A DNA stretch of 64,000 nt. Origin: an uncultured Eubacteriales bacterium. GTDB taxonomy: Bacteria; Bacillota; Clostridia; Christensenellales; Christensenellaceae. The stretch's first letter is position 1. Each line of letters opens with the position of its first letter. The translations under genes were made by a program, and so were the position numbers. The stretch is taken from contig CAOKKG010000001.1 in NCBI GenBank assembly GCA_948468985.1, positions 57,043 through 121,042 of the forward strand, in the 5' to 3' direction. This document shows, one piece after another, positions 25,171-34,450 of this stretch. Below the pieces are notes generated by a model, which worked only from the letters and a program-made list of their open reading frames with translations, searched no databases and was not told where the DNA came from.

Positions 25171-26227
25171 CTTCTTCCTCCTTACCGGCGTCTACCACAT
25201 CAAACCCCGCTGCGCGGATCATGCGGTTGGCAATGGCCAGGCCAATGCCTGTATGCTCCATCCCTTCAAAATAGATTGCGTCGATCCCCTCCTTATCCGC
25301 CTCGCGCAATGCACCGAACAGCGAGCTCGCCACCTCCTCCGGCGTCTTTCCAAGCGAGCGAACGCGGCGACCGTCATACAGGCCAATCCGTTCCTCCATA
25401 CAGAAGATGCAGGGAATCCTGCAAAATTCTTCCTCCTTATCATACATGGATTTGACGGCGTTTGCAATAGCCATTCCGCCGCCCTGCACGATGCAGACCT
25501 TTGCCTTCGGCGCATAGTGTTTGTACATCATGCCCGGCGAGGGGGCGTTTTCCCCCGGCGCGACGCCGTGCAGCACCGCGTGAGAAACCTCCACCGACCC
25601 CGCCACGGCGCGGATCATTTCCGCTGTGACGCCGCCCGGCCGCAAAATGACGGGCACGCCCACCGTCACCTGGCAAACCGTCGATTCCAGCCCGACACGG
25701 CACGGCCCGCCATCCAAAATCACCGGCACCTTGCCCGCGAAATCGTCCAGGCACTGCGCGGCCGTCGTCGTGCTCGGCTTGCCGGAGAGGTTCGCGCTGG
25801 GTGCGACGACGATTTTGCCGCTTTGGCGCAAGAGGTTCCGCGCATATTCGCTTTCAGGCATGCGCACCGCGATCGTCCGGAGCCCGCCTGAGACCACCGG
25901 CGGGAGCAGCCCGCTACTTTGGAGCACAATCGTAAACGGCCCCGGCCAAAAGGCGCGCATCAATTTCCACGCCAGCGGCGAGATGTCCCGCGCAATCCGC
26001 TCTACTTGGGCAAAGTCCCAGATATGCGCAATGAGCGGATTGTTGGACGGCCGCCCCTTAACCTCATAGATCTTTGCCACCGCGTCTGCATTTTCCGCGT
26101 CCGCGCCGATGCCATAAACCGTCTCAGTCGGGAAGATCACCAACCCACCCTGCTGCAATTCCCGGCTCGCCGCCGCCATCCCCGCCTCGTATTGCGTCTC
26201 TAAGTCAAACACCTGTGTCTTCATCAT
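25100..26227 (-). CDS. ywlC: L-threonylcarbamoyladenylate synthase (Sua5/YwlC)
   Basis: The 375-residue two-domain protein has an N-terminal YrdC domain (~15-200: [57 protein letters not shown]) and a C-terminal Sua5 domain reached through [13 protein letters not shown]. It makes threonylcarbamoyl-AMP from Thr, bicarbonate and ATP, the first step of the t6A37 tRNA modification. Its ATG overlaps the prfA stop (ATGA) and its 3' end overlaps ywlE by 71 bp. Both links imply coupled expression in the prfA operon. Confidence 0.95.
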   Translation of the reverse strand: MMKTQVFDLETQYEAGMAAASRELQQGGLVIFPTETVYGIGADAENADAVAKIYEVKGRPSNNPLIAHIWDFAQVERIARDISPLAWKLMRAFWPGPFTIVLQSSGLLPPVVSGGLRTIAVRMPESEYARNLLRQSGKIVVAPSANLSGKPSTTTAAQCLDDFAGKVPVILDGGPCRVGLESTVCQVTVGVPVILRPGGVTAEMIRAVAGSVEVSHAVLHGVAPGENAPSPGMMYKHYAPKAKVCIVQGGGMAIANAVKSMYDKEEEFCRIPCIFCMEERIGLYDGRRVRSLGKTPEEVASSLFGALREADKEGIDAIYFEGMEHTGIGLAIANRMIRAAGFDVVDAGKEEEVEKHIAGMHRKYMPKPDGGSDAG

Positions 26228-27294
26228 TCCTGCACTTCCTTTAGATACGCTTCCTTGTCCGCATAGATGAGCGCTTCGATGACCTCATCCATGTCGCCGT
26301 CCAAAAAGGCCTCGAGCCGATAGATCGTGAGCCCGATGCGGTGATCCGTCACCCGCCCCTGCGGGAAGTTATAGGTGCGGATGCGCTCGCTGCGGTCGCC
26401 GCTTCCGATTTGATCCCGGCGGTTTTTCGCGTGTTCGGCGTCCGCCGCCTGCTTGGTTAACTCATATAGGCGGCTATAGAGCACCTTCATCGCCTTTTCC
26501 TTGTTCTTGAGCTGCGACTTTTCGTCCTGACAGGTCACGATCATCCCGGTGGGCAGATGTGTGATGCGCACCGCCGAGTCCGTCGTGTTGACAGACTGCC
26601 CGCCGTGCCCGCTCGCGTGGAACACATCGATACGGATGTCGTTCGGGGCGATCTGCACATCCACTTCCTCTGCCTCGGGGAGCACCGCCACCGTCGCCGC
26701 AGAGGTGTGGATGCGCCCCTGCGTCTCGGTCTCGGGTACGCGCTGCACCCGGTGTACGCCGCTTTCATACTTCAGACGGGAAAATGCGCTCTTACCCGCC
26801 ACACAGAGAATGGCCTCCTTGACGCCGCCCAGCTCCGTAAAGTTCGAGGAAAGCATCTCCATCGAAAAACCGTGCCGTTCCGCATAGCGCGTATACATGC
26901 GCAAAAGATCCGCCCCAAAGAGCGCCGCTTCCTCGCCGCCTGTCCCCGCACGGATCTCCAAAATGACATTCTTTTCGTCGTTCGGGTCCTTCGGGATGAG
27001 CAGCAGCTTGAGCGCCTCCACAAGCTCGCCCTGCGCCGATCGAGCCGCCGAAAGCTCCTCTGCCGCCATCGTGCACAGTTCCTCATCCGTCTCTTCGCGC
27101 AGCAACGCCTCCAGCTCTTCGATCTCGCGCCGAACCGCTTCGTATTCCTCATATTTTCGTACGACCTCTTCCAGCTCTGCGTGTTCGCGCATGCCTCTGC
27201 GCCACACCTCCTGGTCGGCAATCACCGCCGGATCCGCCAATTGCTGGGAGAGTTCCTCGTACCGTGCCTTTAATGCCTCTAATTTTTCAAACAT
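26224..27294 (-). CDS. prfA: Peptide chain release factor 1
   Basis: The 356-residue factor recognises UAA and UAG. Domain 3 carries the GGQ motif ([19 protein letters not shown], Gln methylated by PrmC), the anticodon-like region has [15 protein letters not shown] with the P-x-T type tripeptide, and the N-terminal helical domain is present. The start [14 protein letters not shown] is chosen over a 44-residue upstream extension because it gives the canonical length and GGGAG precedes it. It overlaps prmC by 8 bp; the modifying enzyme and its substrate are thus encoded together. Confidence 0.96.
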   Translation of the reverse strand: MFEKLEALKARYEELSQQLADPAVIADQEVWRRGMREHAELEEVVRKYEEYEAVRREIEELEALLREETDEELCTMAAEELSAARSAQGELVEALKLLLIPKDPNDEKNVILEIRAGTGGEEAALFGADLLRMYTRYAERHGFSMEMLSSNFTELGGVKEAILCVAGKSAFSRLKYESGVHRVQRVPETETQGRIHTSAATVAVLPEAEEVDVQIAPNDIRIDVFHASGHGGQSVNTTDSAVRITHLPTGMIVTCQDEKSQLKNKEKAMKVLYSRLYELTKQAADAEHAKNRRDQIGSGDRSERIRTYNFPQGRVTDHRIGLTIYRLEAFLDGDMDEVIEALIYADKEAYLKEVQE

Positions 27295-28153
27295 CCGTGT
27301 TTTCGCTCCCATCTCCTGGCCAGCGCGCCCAAACGATCCGATCCAGCCCGGCATAGTCCCGCTCCAGCTGTACCTGGGAAAACCCCTGTGCATGGAGGAG
27401 TCCCGCGACCGCCTCTGCCTGGTCATAGCCGATCTCCTGCGCCAGGTATCCGCCCGCCCTCAGGTGCCTGGGCGCCTCCCGGGCGATGCGGCGATAGAGA
27501 TCTAGTCCATCCTCCCCGCCCAGCAGGGCCAATCGGGGCTCATAGTCCCGCACCTCCGGTGACAAGCCGGCATACGCCGCCCGCGTGATGTACGGCGGAT
27601 TCGCCGTGATGAGGTCGTACCGTTCCGGCAGGTTTTCAAACAGATCGCTTTTCACAAATCTGACCTCGACCTGCTGCCGCTGCGCATTGATCACTGCGAC
27701 CTCCAACGCCTCCGGACTGATGTCCGACGCGCAGACCTCTGCCCCGCCGAGCTTGGCCAGACTCACCGCAATACAACCGGACCCCGTGCACAGGTCGAGC
27801 ACGCGCTGCAGCCCTTCCATACGCATTTTAGAAAGCGCCTGCTCTACAAGCAATTCCGTTTCCTGCCGCGGAATGAGCACCCCTGGCCGCACGAAGAAGG
27901 AAAGACCCATAAAAGAACGCTCGCCCAGGATATAGGCGAGCGGTTCCTTTTGTTCCCGGCGGCGCAGGATCTCCAAAAGTCGCGCCTCCTCAGCTGCGCT
28001 TACTTCCCGCTGTCCCTCCAAGTACAATTGCCCCACCGAGCAATCCAGCACAGTAGCAAGCGCATAGCGCGCTTCGGCCTGTGCTTCCTCGGGCGGGATG
28101 CCAAAGCTCTCCATCCGTACCTGGAGCCGGCGCAACGCCTCAAGCCTGCGCAT
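27287..28153 (-). CDS. prmC: Release factor glutamine methyltransferase
   Basis: The 288-residue protein has an N-terminal helical substrate-binding domain (~1-75), then a Rossmann methyltransferase with motif [25 protein letters not shown] and the catalytic NPPY motif (ITANPPYI) that places the glutamine amide. [17 protein letters not shown] is the family signature before motif I. It methylates the GGQ glutamine of RF1/RF2. The start MRRLEAL is chosen by length; it overlaps the DUF1385 gene by 14 bp. Confidence 0.95.
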   Translation of the reverse strand: MRRLEALRRLQVRMESFGIPPEEAQAEARYALATVLDCSVGQLYLEGQREVSAAEEARLLEILRRREQKEPLAYILGERSFMGLSFFVRPGVLIPRQETELLVEQALSKMRMEGLQRVLDLCTGSGCIAVSLAKLGGAEVCASDISPEALEVAVINAQRQQVEVRFVKSDLFENLPERYDLITANPPYITRAAYAGLSPEVRDYEPRLALLGGEDGLDLYRRIAREAPRHLRAGGYLAQEIGYDQAEAVAGLLHAQGFSQVQLERDYAGLDRIVWARWPGDGSENTDV

Positions 28154-29135
28154 GGATCTCCTGCGCTTGCTGCCGCGCCGCCGCTTCGCCCCGGGCATAG
28201 CGGACGCGGAGCGCCTCCACTTCCTCCGGCGACTTTTCGCCGAGCGCTGCCTCAAAGGCGACGATCGCCACCTCCATCATGCCTGCGTCCGGTTCCGCCG
28301 TAGTCAGTCGCTGTAATTGCAGCCCCGGCCAGCGCAGGATGCGCGCAAACAGGCTGTCGCCCTTTGCCAGCAGCTTCAAGACCTCGTACGACACCCCGGC
28401 TACCAGCGGGAGCAGCAGGATGCGCACGCCCATACGCAGCAGCAGTGAATCACCCACCGGCACGCAGGAATAGACGAGTGTTGAGATCACCATGACGAGC
28501 AGCAGGTAACTCGTCCCGCAGCGCGGGTGCAGGCGCTTTTGCGGCGCCACATTTTCCACGCAGAGCGGAAGGTCGTTTTCATAGCAGAAGATCGTCTTGT
28601 GTTCCGCTCCGTGATAGCGAAACACTGTCTTGATGTCCGGGAGCAGGGACACCGCCAAAATATAGGCGAGAAAAATGACGATCCGGATGCAGCCGTCCAA
28701 GAGATTGATCAAAAACCGGCTTTGAATTGCCCGGCGGAACAACCCGGTAATCAGCGTCGGCAACACAAAAAATAGCCCGACCGCCATCACGAGCGCCACC
28801 AGCACGGCGAAGAAGATCATGACATCCTCCGCCGCCTTGCCCGTCTTTTTGGCAATCGCCTGTTCCAGTTTCGAGGGTGCATAGTCCTCCTCCGCCGCGC
28901 CGGCCATCTTGGCCGAATCCGTGAGTACACGCACACCCCCCACCATCATATCGATAAAGGAAAGCACGCCCCGCACGACCGGGATCTTATAAAACACCGA
29001 GGTATGCTGCTTATTTTGCCAAACCTTTAATTCGATCTCGCCATCCGCCTTGCGGACCGCGAGAGCGCTCTTTTTTGGCGAGCGCATCATGATGCCGTCC
29101 ATCACGCCCTGCCCGCCCACAGAACTTTTCTTCAT
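28140..29135 (-). CDS. DUF1385 membrane protein
   Basis: The 331-residue protein opens with the family signature VGGQGVMDGIMMRSP. It has a charged segment, two long hydrophobic stretches (DVMIFFAVLVALVMAVGLFF and a second around FLINLLDGCIRIVIFLAYIL), the motif FRYHGAEHKTIFCYE and further helices with HPRCGTSYLLLVMV. This conserved polytopic protein of Firmicutes and Thermotogae is regularly found between rpmE and prmC and has no established biochemical function; the invariant H-x-A-E-H-K suggests a metal or catalytic site in the membrane (inference). Confidence 0.9.
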   Translation of the reverse strand: MKKSSVGGQGVMDGIMMRSPKKSALAVRKADGEIELKVWQNKQHTSVFYKIPVVRGVLSFIDMMVGGVRVLTDSAKMAGAAEEDYAPSKLEQAIAKKTGKAAEDVMIFFAVLVALVMAVGLFFVLPTLITGLFRRAIQSRFLINLLDGCIRIVIFLAYILAVSLLPDIKTVFRYHGAEHKTIFCYENDLPLCVENVAPQKRLHPRCGTSYLLLVMVISTLVYSCVPVGDSLLLRMGVRILLLPLVAGVSYEVLKLLAKGDSLFARILRWPGLQLQRLTTAEPDAGMMEVAIVAFEAALGEKSPEEVEALRVRYARGEAAARQQAQEIHAQA

Positions 29136-29205
29136 CGTTCGCCTTTCTCCGTCAATTTTTCGTATATAAAAAAACAGACCGACAGGCGGTCTATTTTTTG
29201 ATACA

Positions 29206-29406
29206 TTAATCGATTCCGTATCTCTTCTTGAAACGGTCCACACGCCCACCTGTATCCACGAGCTTCTGTTTGCCCGTAAAGAACGGATGGCACTTGGAGC
29301 AGACATCGACCTTCATCTCTTTCTTGACGGAGCCGGTCACGAAGGTTTCGCCGCATGCGCACTTTACAACGCATTCTCCGTACTGAGGATGTATATTAGG
29401 CTTCAT
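29206..29406 (-). CDS. rpmE: 50S ribosomal protein L31 (zinc-binding form)
   Basis: The 66-residue protein has the C+ zinc ligands: KCACGETF and [21 protein letters not shown]. The last motif is the L31 signature. The start is placed at MKPNIHPQ, eight bases after GAGGTGA; an ATG two codons earlier is too close to that site. It sits between rho and DUF1385 as in many Firmicutes. Confidence 0.96.
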   Translation of the reverse strand: MKPNIHPQYGECVVKCACGETFVTGSVKKEMKVDVCSKCHPFFTGKQKLVDTGGRVDRFKKRYGID

Positions 29407-29493
29407 TAGCATTCACCTCTTCCTTTTATAGTAAGCATAAATAGTATACCTAGAAACCCCCGGCAATGCAAGGGATTTTTGTGAATTTTTTCT

Positions 29494-30936
29494 TCAATGG
29501 CGAGAATTGTTCATCCGATAACCCTGCTTTTCCAGGCTGCGCTGCCCATCCTGCAACAATTTCAAAAATTCCGCGTTGCTCCGCGTCCGGGAAAGCATGG
29601 AAAGCACTGCCTCAATCCCTTCGGCCGATTCCCCGGCCGCCAGGCTGCGGCGCATGACCCACACGCCCTCCAGTTCCTCCGGGCTTAGGAGCTTTTCTTC
29701 TCTGCGCGTCCCAGACTTCGCGAGGTCGATCGCCGGGAAGATGCGCTTTTCCGACAGCCGTCGGTCGAGGTGTAGCTCCATATTCCCCGTACCCTTGAAT
29801 TCCTCAAAGATGATGTCGTCCATGCGGCTTCCCGTTTCCACGAGTGCCGTCGCCAGGATTGTGAGGCTGCCGCCGTGTTCAATATTGCGTGCCGCGCCGA
29901 AGAACCGCTTCGGCTTATACAGCGCCGCCGGGTCCAGCCCGCCCGAAAGCGTCCGCCCCGAAGGCGGCACTGTCAGATTGTACGACCGCACCAACCGCGT
30001 GATGCTGTCCAACAGGATCACGACATCCTTGCCGTGTTCGACCAGGCGCTTCGCCCGTTCGATGACCATCTCGGACACGCGGGTGTGGTTTTCCGGCCGC
30101 TCGTCAAAGGTCGAATAGATGACATCCCCGCGGATCGAGCGCTGCATGTCCGTCACTTCTTCCGGGCGCTCGTCGATGAGCAATACCAATAGCTCCACCT
30201 CCGGGTAATTTTCCGTGATGCGGTTTGCAATTCTTTTCAGGATCGTCGTCTTGCCTGCTTTGGGCGGTGCCACGATGAGTCCGCGCTGTCCTCGGCCGAT
30301 CGGCGACGCCAGGTCGATGAGGCGAACGGACAGGTCGCCATCCTCGCCCGCGTGTTCCAGCGTATACCGCTTCTCTGGGAAAATCGGCGTCAGGTCATCA
30401 AAATTCGGCCGGCGGAAGCACTGCCGCACCGGGTACCCGTTGATCGTGTCCACATACAGCATGGCCAACAGTCGATCTGCCTCCTTGGGCGGACGCGTCT
30501 TGCCCGAGATCTTGTCGCCCGGGCGCAGCCCTAGCTTGCGGATCTGCATCATGGACACATAGACATCCTGGCTGCCGGGTAGATAGTTTTCCTTGCGCAA
30601 AAAACCGTATCCGTCGGGGTGGATTTCCAAAATGCCTTCCGCCTCACCGCCCGCCTCTGTGCGGGATTCCTGCCGCGGCCGGGGATTCCGTTCCTCGCGT
30701 GCTTGCCGCGCCTCTCCCCGAGGCGCCTCCGCCCCCTTAGCCGGATCCGTATCCGCCGGGACTTTTGCAGCCTGGATGTCCTCCTGCGTCGCCGAGGGCG
30801 TCTGTCCCGCCTGTAAATCCTGTATTTTTTGCAGCAATTGGTCTTTGCGATAGACGGTGACCGATTTGATCCCCGCCATCTTGGCAATCTCCCGCAGGTC
30901 AGCCAGCGTTTTTTTGGAAAGGTTCTCCAATTCCAT
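29494..30936 (-). CDS. rho: Transcription termination factor Rho
   Basis: The 480-residue protein has an N-terminal Rho-N helical domain ([18 protein letters not shown]), a low-complexity Arg/Glu/Pro insert (~60-105), the cold-shock-like RNA-binding domain ([26 protein letters not shown]) and the hexameric ATPase with P-loop [12 protein letters not shown], Walker [13 protein letters not shown] and the Q-loop/R-loop region [24 protein letters not shown]. It terminates untranslated transcripts. The start at MELENLS follows GGAGAAGG. The arginine-rich insert is typical of high-GC lineages. Confidence 0.97.
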   Translation of the reverse strand: MELENLSKKTLADLREIAKMAGIKSVTVYRKDQLLQKIQDLQAGQTPSATQEDIQAAKVPADTDPAKGAEAPRGEARQAREERNPRPRQESRTEAGGEAEGILEIHPDGYGFLRKENYLPGSQDVYVSMMQIRKLGLRPGDKISGKTRPPKEADRLLAMLYVDTINGYPVRQCFRRPNFDDLTPIFPEKRYTLEHAGEDGDLSVRLIDLASPIGRGQRGLIVAPPKAGKTTILKRIANRITENYPEVELLVLLIDERPEEVTDMQRSIRGDVIYSTFDERPENHTRVSEMVIERAKRLVEHGKDVVILLDSITRLVRSYNLTVPPSGRTLSGGLDPAALYKPKRFFGAARNIEHGGSLTILATALVETGSRMDDIIFEEFKGTGNMELHLDRRLSEKRIFPAIDLAKSGTRREEKLLSPEELEGVWVMRRSLAAGESAEGIEAVLSMLSRTRSNAEFLKLLQDGQRSLEKQGYRMNNSRH

Positions 30937-31130
30937 ATCCTTCTCCATTCAATGGATTTTTAAGTCGAGTTTTTGTGAAATTTGCCCGTAGGGGCGGCAA
31001 ATTGATCCGGGGACCCGGACTTTCTTTGGAAAGAAAACAAAAATAAAACGAATTGCTTTTATTATGAGGATTCCCCGGGAAATTGTCAAGGAAAGTCCGC
31101 CACTCTCGCGAAAACTCCCCAAAAATACAC

Positions 31131-31160
31131 AAAAAAACCGGAGAAGACTCTCCGGTTTTC
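31131..31160 (-). terminator. Rho-independent terminator of the metallo-hydrolase gene
   Basis: Minus strand: AACCGGAGA-GTCT-TCTCCGGTT followed by T residues, immediately after the stop codon. Confidence 0.85.
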
Positions 31161-31161
31161 A

Positions 31162-31821
31162 CTACGCTTCCTGCTTTGCCGACGGATCCATCCAGATCAC
31201 GCGCGTCCGCTTTTTCTTATCCGCCGCAACATAGGAAAATTCGCTCTTCCCCAGCTGCGAGCAATCGAAATACCCCTTCACGGCCTCCTCAAACAAGTGT
31301 CGCCGCGCGACATCCACCGTGAGCCCCGGTGTCTTGTAATGCATAGGCAGGATGATGTTCGGCTCCACCCGGCGGCAGATTTCAAGCGCCTGCACCGCAT
31401 CGATTGTGTAATTCCCGCCCACCGGGATCATGAGCACATCCGTTCCCAGAAGTTCCTGATACAGCGTCTCGTCCGGCACATGCCCAAGATCGCCCAGGTG
31501 CGTCAATGTGAGCCCCTCGGCCCGCACCCGAAAGATCAGATTCCCGCCGCGCTTCTCGCCGTGCGCGTCGTCGTGAAAGCTCGGAATGCCCCGGATCTCC
31601 ACACCGTCCACCGCATAGGTCCCGGCCTTGTCAAACACCCGGAAATCCCCCGTAAGCGCGTCTACGGCATTGTGGTCGAAATGTCCGTGGCTCACCGTCA
31701 CAAGGTCTGCCCGGATCTTCGGCATCCGATAACCAATATTGCAAAATGGGTCAAATACAAGACATCTCCCGTCCTCCAGCGTTACCCGAAAGCAAGCATG
31801 TGCAATCCATTCAATGACCAT
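31162..31821 (-). CDS. UPF0173-type metal-dependent hydrolase (metallo-beta-lactamase fold)
   Basis: The 219-residue protein has an early HACFRVT segment, the zinc-binding VSHGHFDHNAVD motif (H-x-H-x-D-H), a second His in LTHLGDLGHV with the bridging Asp, and a C-terminal PMHYKTPG with the last His. This is the compact UlaG/YtkL-like group of cytoplasmic hydrolases. The substrate is unknown. AAGGAG fixes the start at MVIEWIA, overlapping the DUF1934 gene by 11 bp. Confidence 0.85.
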   Translation of the reverse strand: MVIEWIAHACFRVTLEDGRCLVFDPFCNIGYRMPKIRADLVTVSHGHFDHNAVDALTGDFRVFDKAGTYAVDGVEIRGIPSFHDDAHGEKRGGNLIFRVRAEGLTLTHLGDLGHVPDETLYQELLGTDVLMIPVGGNYTIDAVQALEICRRVEPNIILPMHYKTPGLTVDVARRHLFEEAVKGYFDCSQLGKSEFSYVAADKKKRTRVIWMDPSAKQEA

Positions 31822-32272
31822 CGTTTTCTCCTTCCCGTTTCCTGTTTTGTATATCCCTGTATCGCCGGGCATATTCCACGCGCAGCCGATTGACTGCCTG
31901 TGTATCCGCAATGCTCGTGATATATTCGAGTTCGATCTTTCCCTGTTCCGCTTCCTTTTGCACATGCACCAGCGTCGGATAGACCTGCACGGCCACGACC
32001 CCCACCGGTGTTTGATAGAAGCTGGAGTACGCCTGCTTTTCCCGCAGTACCACGATTGCCGCGTCGCCGGTTCGGGATTCCGGCTTTTTCAAGGTGACTT
32101 CTTTGCCGGACAAGGTGATCTCCATCCGGTCGTCCTCCCCACCCGTTCCGAGGTATGAAAGAACCGTTTGTTCATCCTGCATTTCCACGGTGCCCCGAGT
32201 GAAGAATTCCGTCTCCTCCGTCTGGCCCCACCGCGTCAGGCTGCCTACTACATTGATGACAACATTCTCCAT
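31811..32272 (-). CDS. DUF1934 (YwiB-like) beta-barrel protein
   Basis: The 153-residue protein begins MENVVINVVGSLTR and continues with alternating strands (VLSYLGTGGEDDRMEITLSG, TPVGVVAVQVYPTLVHV, GKIELEYITSI), the lipocalin-like pattern of the DUF1934/YwiB family. It is cytoplasmic, of unknown function. It overlaps the downstream hydrolase by 11 bp, so the two are co-translated. Confidence 0.8.
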   Translation of the reverse strand: MENVVINVVGSLTRWGQTEETEFFTRGTVEMQDEQTVLSYLGTGGEDDRMEITLSGKEVTLKKPESRTGDAAIVVLREKQAYSSFYQTPVGVVAVQVYPTLVHVQKEAEQGKIELEYITSIADTQAVNRLRVEYARRYRDIQNRKREGENDGH

Positions 32273-32392
32273 TGTTTCCTATGATTTCCGTTTCATTTTT
32301 ATTTGTACAATAGTATACTACCTTTTCCGTTTTTGCAAGCATTTCTTTCCTGAAATCTTCTTTTTTTACGAATTCTTTCAATTTTCAAACTT

Positions 32393-32905
32393 TCATTCCC
32401 ATTGGAACAACTGCCCCACCCATTCGAGCAGCAGCGAGGTATATTCCACCTCTTCCCCCGCCCCCTCGTCCGACAGGAGGCAAAGTGGCGGGAACATCAC
32501 GCACCACCAGTTTGCGCCCGCGCCCTCGCCCAGCACGACCCGCACTGCGTCGTAGTCTCCCGCCGGATACACAAGGCCTTCATATTGCTTGTCCGGAAAG
32601 GCGGCCTCCGCTACTTCCACCGTTGCTCGATAGGGAACACCCGCCGCCCGCAGCGCGTCGTCTGCCGTTTCCCGCAGCGCCTCCGCCTCCCGTCGGGCCG
32701 CCTCCCAGGCCGCGGCCTTGCTCTTGTACACCCGGAAGTCCTCGCCATGCTCTGCAAGGATCTGATCGCGTACCGCCAATTTCACCCGCTGATCCATCGG
32801 GGAATCGCTGTTCGCGATCACATGCAGCCGCAGCGGGTCGATCGCATTCGCCAACAGTGGCAGCAGCAAACAAAGCATCAACAGCATTCCACAAATTCTT
32901 CGCAT
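32393..32905 (-). CDS. spoIIR: Stage II sporulation protein R
   Basis: The 170-residue protein starts with an uncleaved or signal-type hydrophobic segment (GMLLMLCLLLPLLANAI), then the SpoIIR domain: LRLHVIANSDSPMDQRVKLAVRD, a helical region and the hallmark ANWWCVMFPPLC. In sporulation SpoIIR is made in the forespore under sigma-F, exported to the intermembrane space and triggers SpoIIGA to process pro-sigma-E. It appears monocistronic. The hallmark segments make the call firm. Confidence 0.95.
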   Translation of the reverse strand: MRRICGMLLMLCLLLPLLANAIDPLRLHVIANSDSPMDQRVKLAVRDQILAEHGEDFRVYKSKAAAWEAARREAEALRETADDALRAAGVPYRATVEVAEAAFPDKQYEGLVYPAGDYDAVRVVLGEGAGANWWCVMFPPLCLLSDEGAGEEVEYTSLLLEWVGQLFQWE

Positions 32906-32967
32906 CTTTTGATCTGCCTTTCCAATCTTTTCCGTTAGTATTGGCAGATTTTTCCCGCACTATGCAA

Positions 32968-32996
32968 AAAAACTGCCGGCGCAGAGCCGGCAGTCC
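32968..32996 (-). terminator. Rho-independent terminator
   Basis: Minus strand: CTGCCGGC-TCTGC-GCCGGCAG followed by a T run, after the DUF2156 gene. Confidence 0.85.
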
Positions 32997-33005
32997 GAAG
33001 GCCGC

Positions 33006-33887
33006 TTATTTTTGGAAGGTCAGTTTGTATACCTCGTTAAAATGCACCGGGTGGTAGGATTCCTTCGCCTTGCGCAGGCCCTCGTGCCCCATGTCCTCCT
33101 CGCGGTTGACAAAGCGGGTATCCGCCCAGGCATTTTTCAAAAATTCCTGATTGATCGCCGCATACGCGCCGTTATAGCGGACATCCGCCTTTTCGATGAT
33201 GATGTGCGCGGTGTCCGGCGCGGTCAATTCCCCGATGGAAAACGCGCAGATCTCCCCGTTCACGCGCAACGCCCCGGCCCGCAGCCCGAGCGCATCAAAG
33301 TTATCCATCAGGGTGTGGATCACCTGCTCCTCATCAAAGAACGGTGTGTTGACATCCGTATGTTCGGCGAACCAGGCGTCCATCATCGGTTGACACTGCG
33401 AAAAGTTCTCCCCGTTCAGCGACACATATTCGTAATCATAGGTCGAGGTGAACTTGGAAAGATGATTGCGCTTGCTGTGATACTTTTTCCCGGGCAATTC
33501 GATGAGATCCTGCGTGCGGTACACATAGTCAAAGTCCCCGCGGGAAGCCTCCATTTCGAACATCTCCGGGCATTCGGCCTCCACCTGTGGCAACACCTCC
33601 GACGGCACATAGAAGCGCTCGATGCCAAGTTCCTCCCGCAGCGTCAAAAACGCACGGCGCAGCTTTGCCTCCTCCGCACCGAGCGGGAAAAAGCCATAGG
33701 CCTCCTCCGGCGAGGTCGGCGGCAGCGCAACGACGCAAAACGCACCGTCGATTTCCGCATAATGCAGATGCGAGCAGTCCTTGGCCATATAGATGTTGCT
33801 GAAGCGATAAAACGAAGTGGGGATGTCCCTCAGCAGCTGCTCGTATCGTTCCTTTAGGTCCAAAGTGAATTCTTTCAATTCTATCAT
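33006..33887 (-). CDS. DUF2156 / phosphatidylglycerol lysyltransferase C-terminal domain protein
   Basis: The 293-residue protein has two GNAT-like halves. Visible family features are SNIYMAKDCSH, DFDYVYRTQDLIELPGKKYH (the conserved P-G-K-x-x-x-x-K-R-N), KRNHLSKF, and near the C-terminus NREEDMGHEGLRKAKESYHP (N-R/W-E-x-D-x-G). This domain transfers aminoacyl groups to lipids in MprF, but free-standing copies lack membrane helices and their substrate is unknown. The start is set at MIELKEF; a TTG seven codons earlier lies within the ribosome-site region. Confidence 0.85.
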   Translation of the reverse strand: MIELKEFTLDLKERYEQLLRDIPTSFYRFSNIYMAKDCSHLHYAEIDGAFCVVALPPTSPEEAYGFFPLGAEEAKLRRAFLTLREELGIERFYVPSEVLPQVEAECPEMFEMEASRGDFDYVYRTQDLIELPGKKYHSKRNHLSKFTSTYDYEYVSLNGENFSQCQPMMDAWFAEHTDVNTPFFDEEQVIHTLMDNFDALGLRAGALRVNGEICAFSIGELTAPDTAHIIIEKADVRYNGAYAAINQEFLKNAWADTRFVNREEDMGHEGLRKAKESYHPVHFNEVYKLTFQK

Positions 33888-34038
33888 AAACTGTTTTTTC
33901 TCCCCCAAAATTGGATTCCCATAAATTTCTTTTCCATTATATCATATCTCCCGCCTAACTTTTCACCAATTTCGCAAAAAGTTTTGTCTTTCGGGAAGGA
34001 TTTCTGCCCTCCACGCCGAATATATAAGTATAGAACAA

Positions 34039-34434
34039 GGGGCCGTTACCATCCCCCGTTGATCTAACTTTTTTAGAAAGAGGTGAGTCCCATGCAGCAA
34101 GAAGCTGTGGCCGAAGAGGAATGTTGCTCCCACGCGGAGGCTGCGTGGACTTTCGGCGGATAAACAGAATTCCCTCTCATGGGGACATGGCAATGCGAGG
34201 TGGCGTTTTTTACCTTTCTTCGCTGCCGGCTGTGTTTCTGTGCAACGTGCATCGGCGTCCGTCCATCGGCGCGCATAGGTCTTTTCCGCAGGCGGAAGGA
34301 ATTTTGCACTTTCTCGTTGACTGTATGATGAGTATTCATTTCCCTATAGGCTCCGATCGCGGGTAACCCCGGATCGCGTGTTGACAAACATGGTAAATTT
34401 GTCTCGGCCGGCATTCGCCGGCCTTTTCTTTTTC
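34039..34434 (+). ncRNA. Candidate structured non-coding RNA with intrinsic terminator
   Basis: There is no credible open frame. The plus strand shows long-range pairing between the ends: GTTACC (34045-34050) with GGTAAC (34362-34367) extended by GGG/CCC across a 2-nt bulge. Local stems include GCCGAAG / CTTTCGGC enclosing CCACGC / GCGTGG (~34109-34158). A terminator GGCCGGC-ATTC-GCCGGCC plus T-rich tail follows. The size of ~330-400 nt and absence of coding potential suggest a stable RNA. It lacks the conserved sequences of RNase P RNA, tmRNA and SRP RNA. The raiA-type RNA found in many Firmicutes is a hypothesis I cannot confirm by eye. Confidence 0.55.
34405..34434 (+). terminator. Rho-independent terminator
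   Basis: GGCCGGC-ATTC-GCCGGCC followed by TTTTCTTTTT on the plus strand, where no protein gene ends; it therefore supports an untranslated transcript. Confidence 0.85.
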
Positions 34435-34450
34435 CCAAAAATGCGGTTTC

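Noticed and set aside
34039..34434. RNase P RNA, tmRNA or SRP RNA as identity of the structured RNA
   Set aside because: The conserved RNase P core sequences, the tmRNA tRNA-like ends and the SRP core are not present; SRP RNA is elsewhere in the window.
34073..34438. 121-codon minus-strand frame across the structured RNA
   Set aside because: No ribosome site and no domain; the terminator orientation supports plus-strand transcription.
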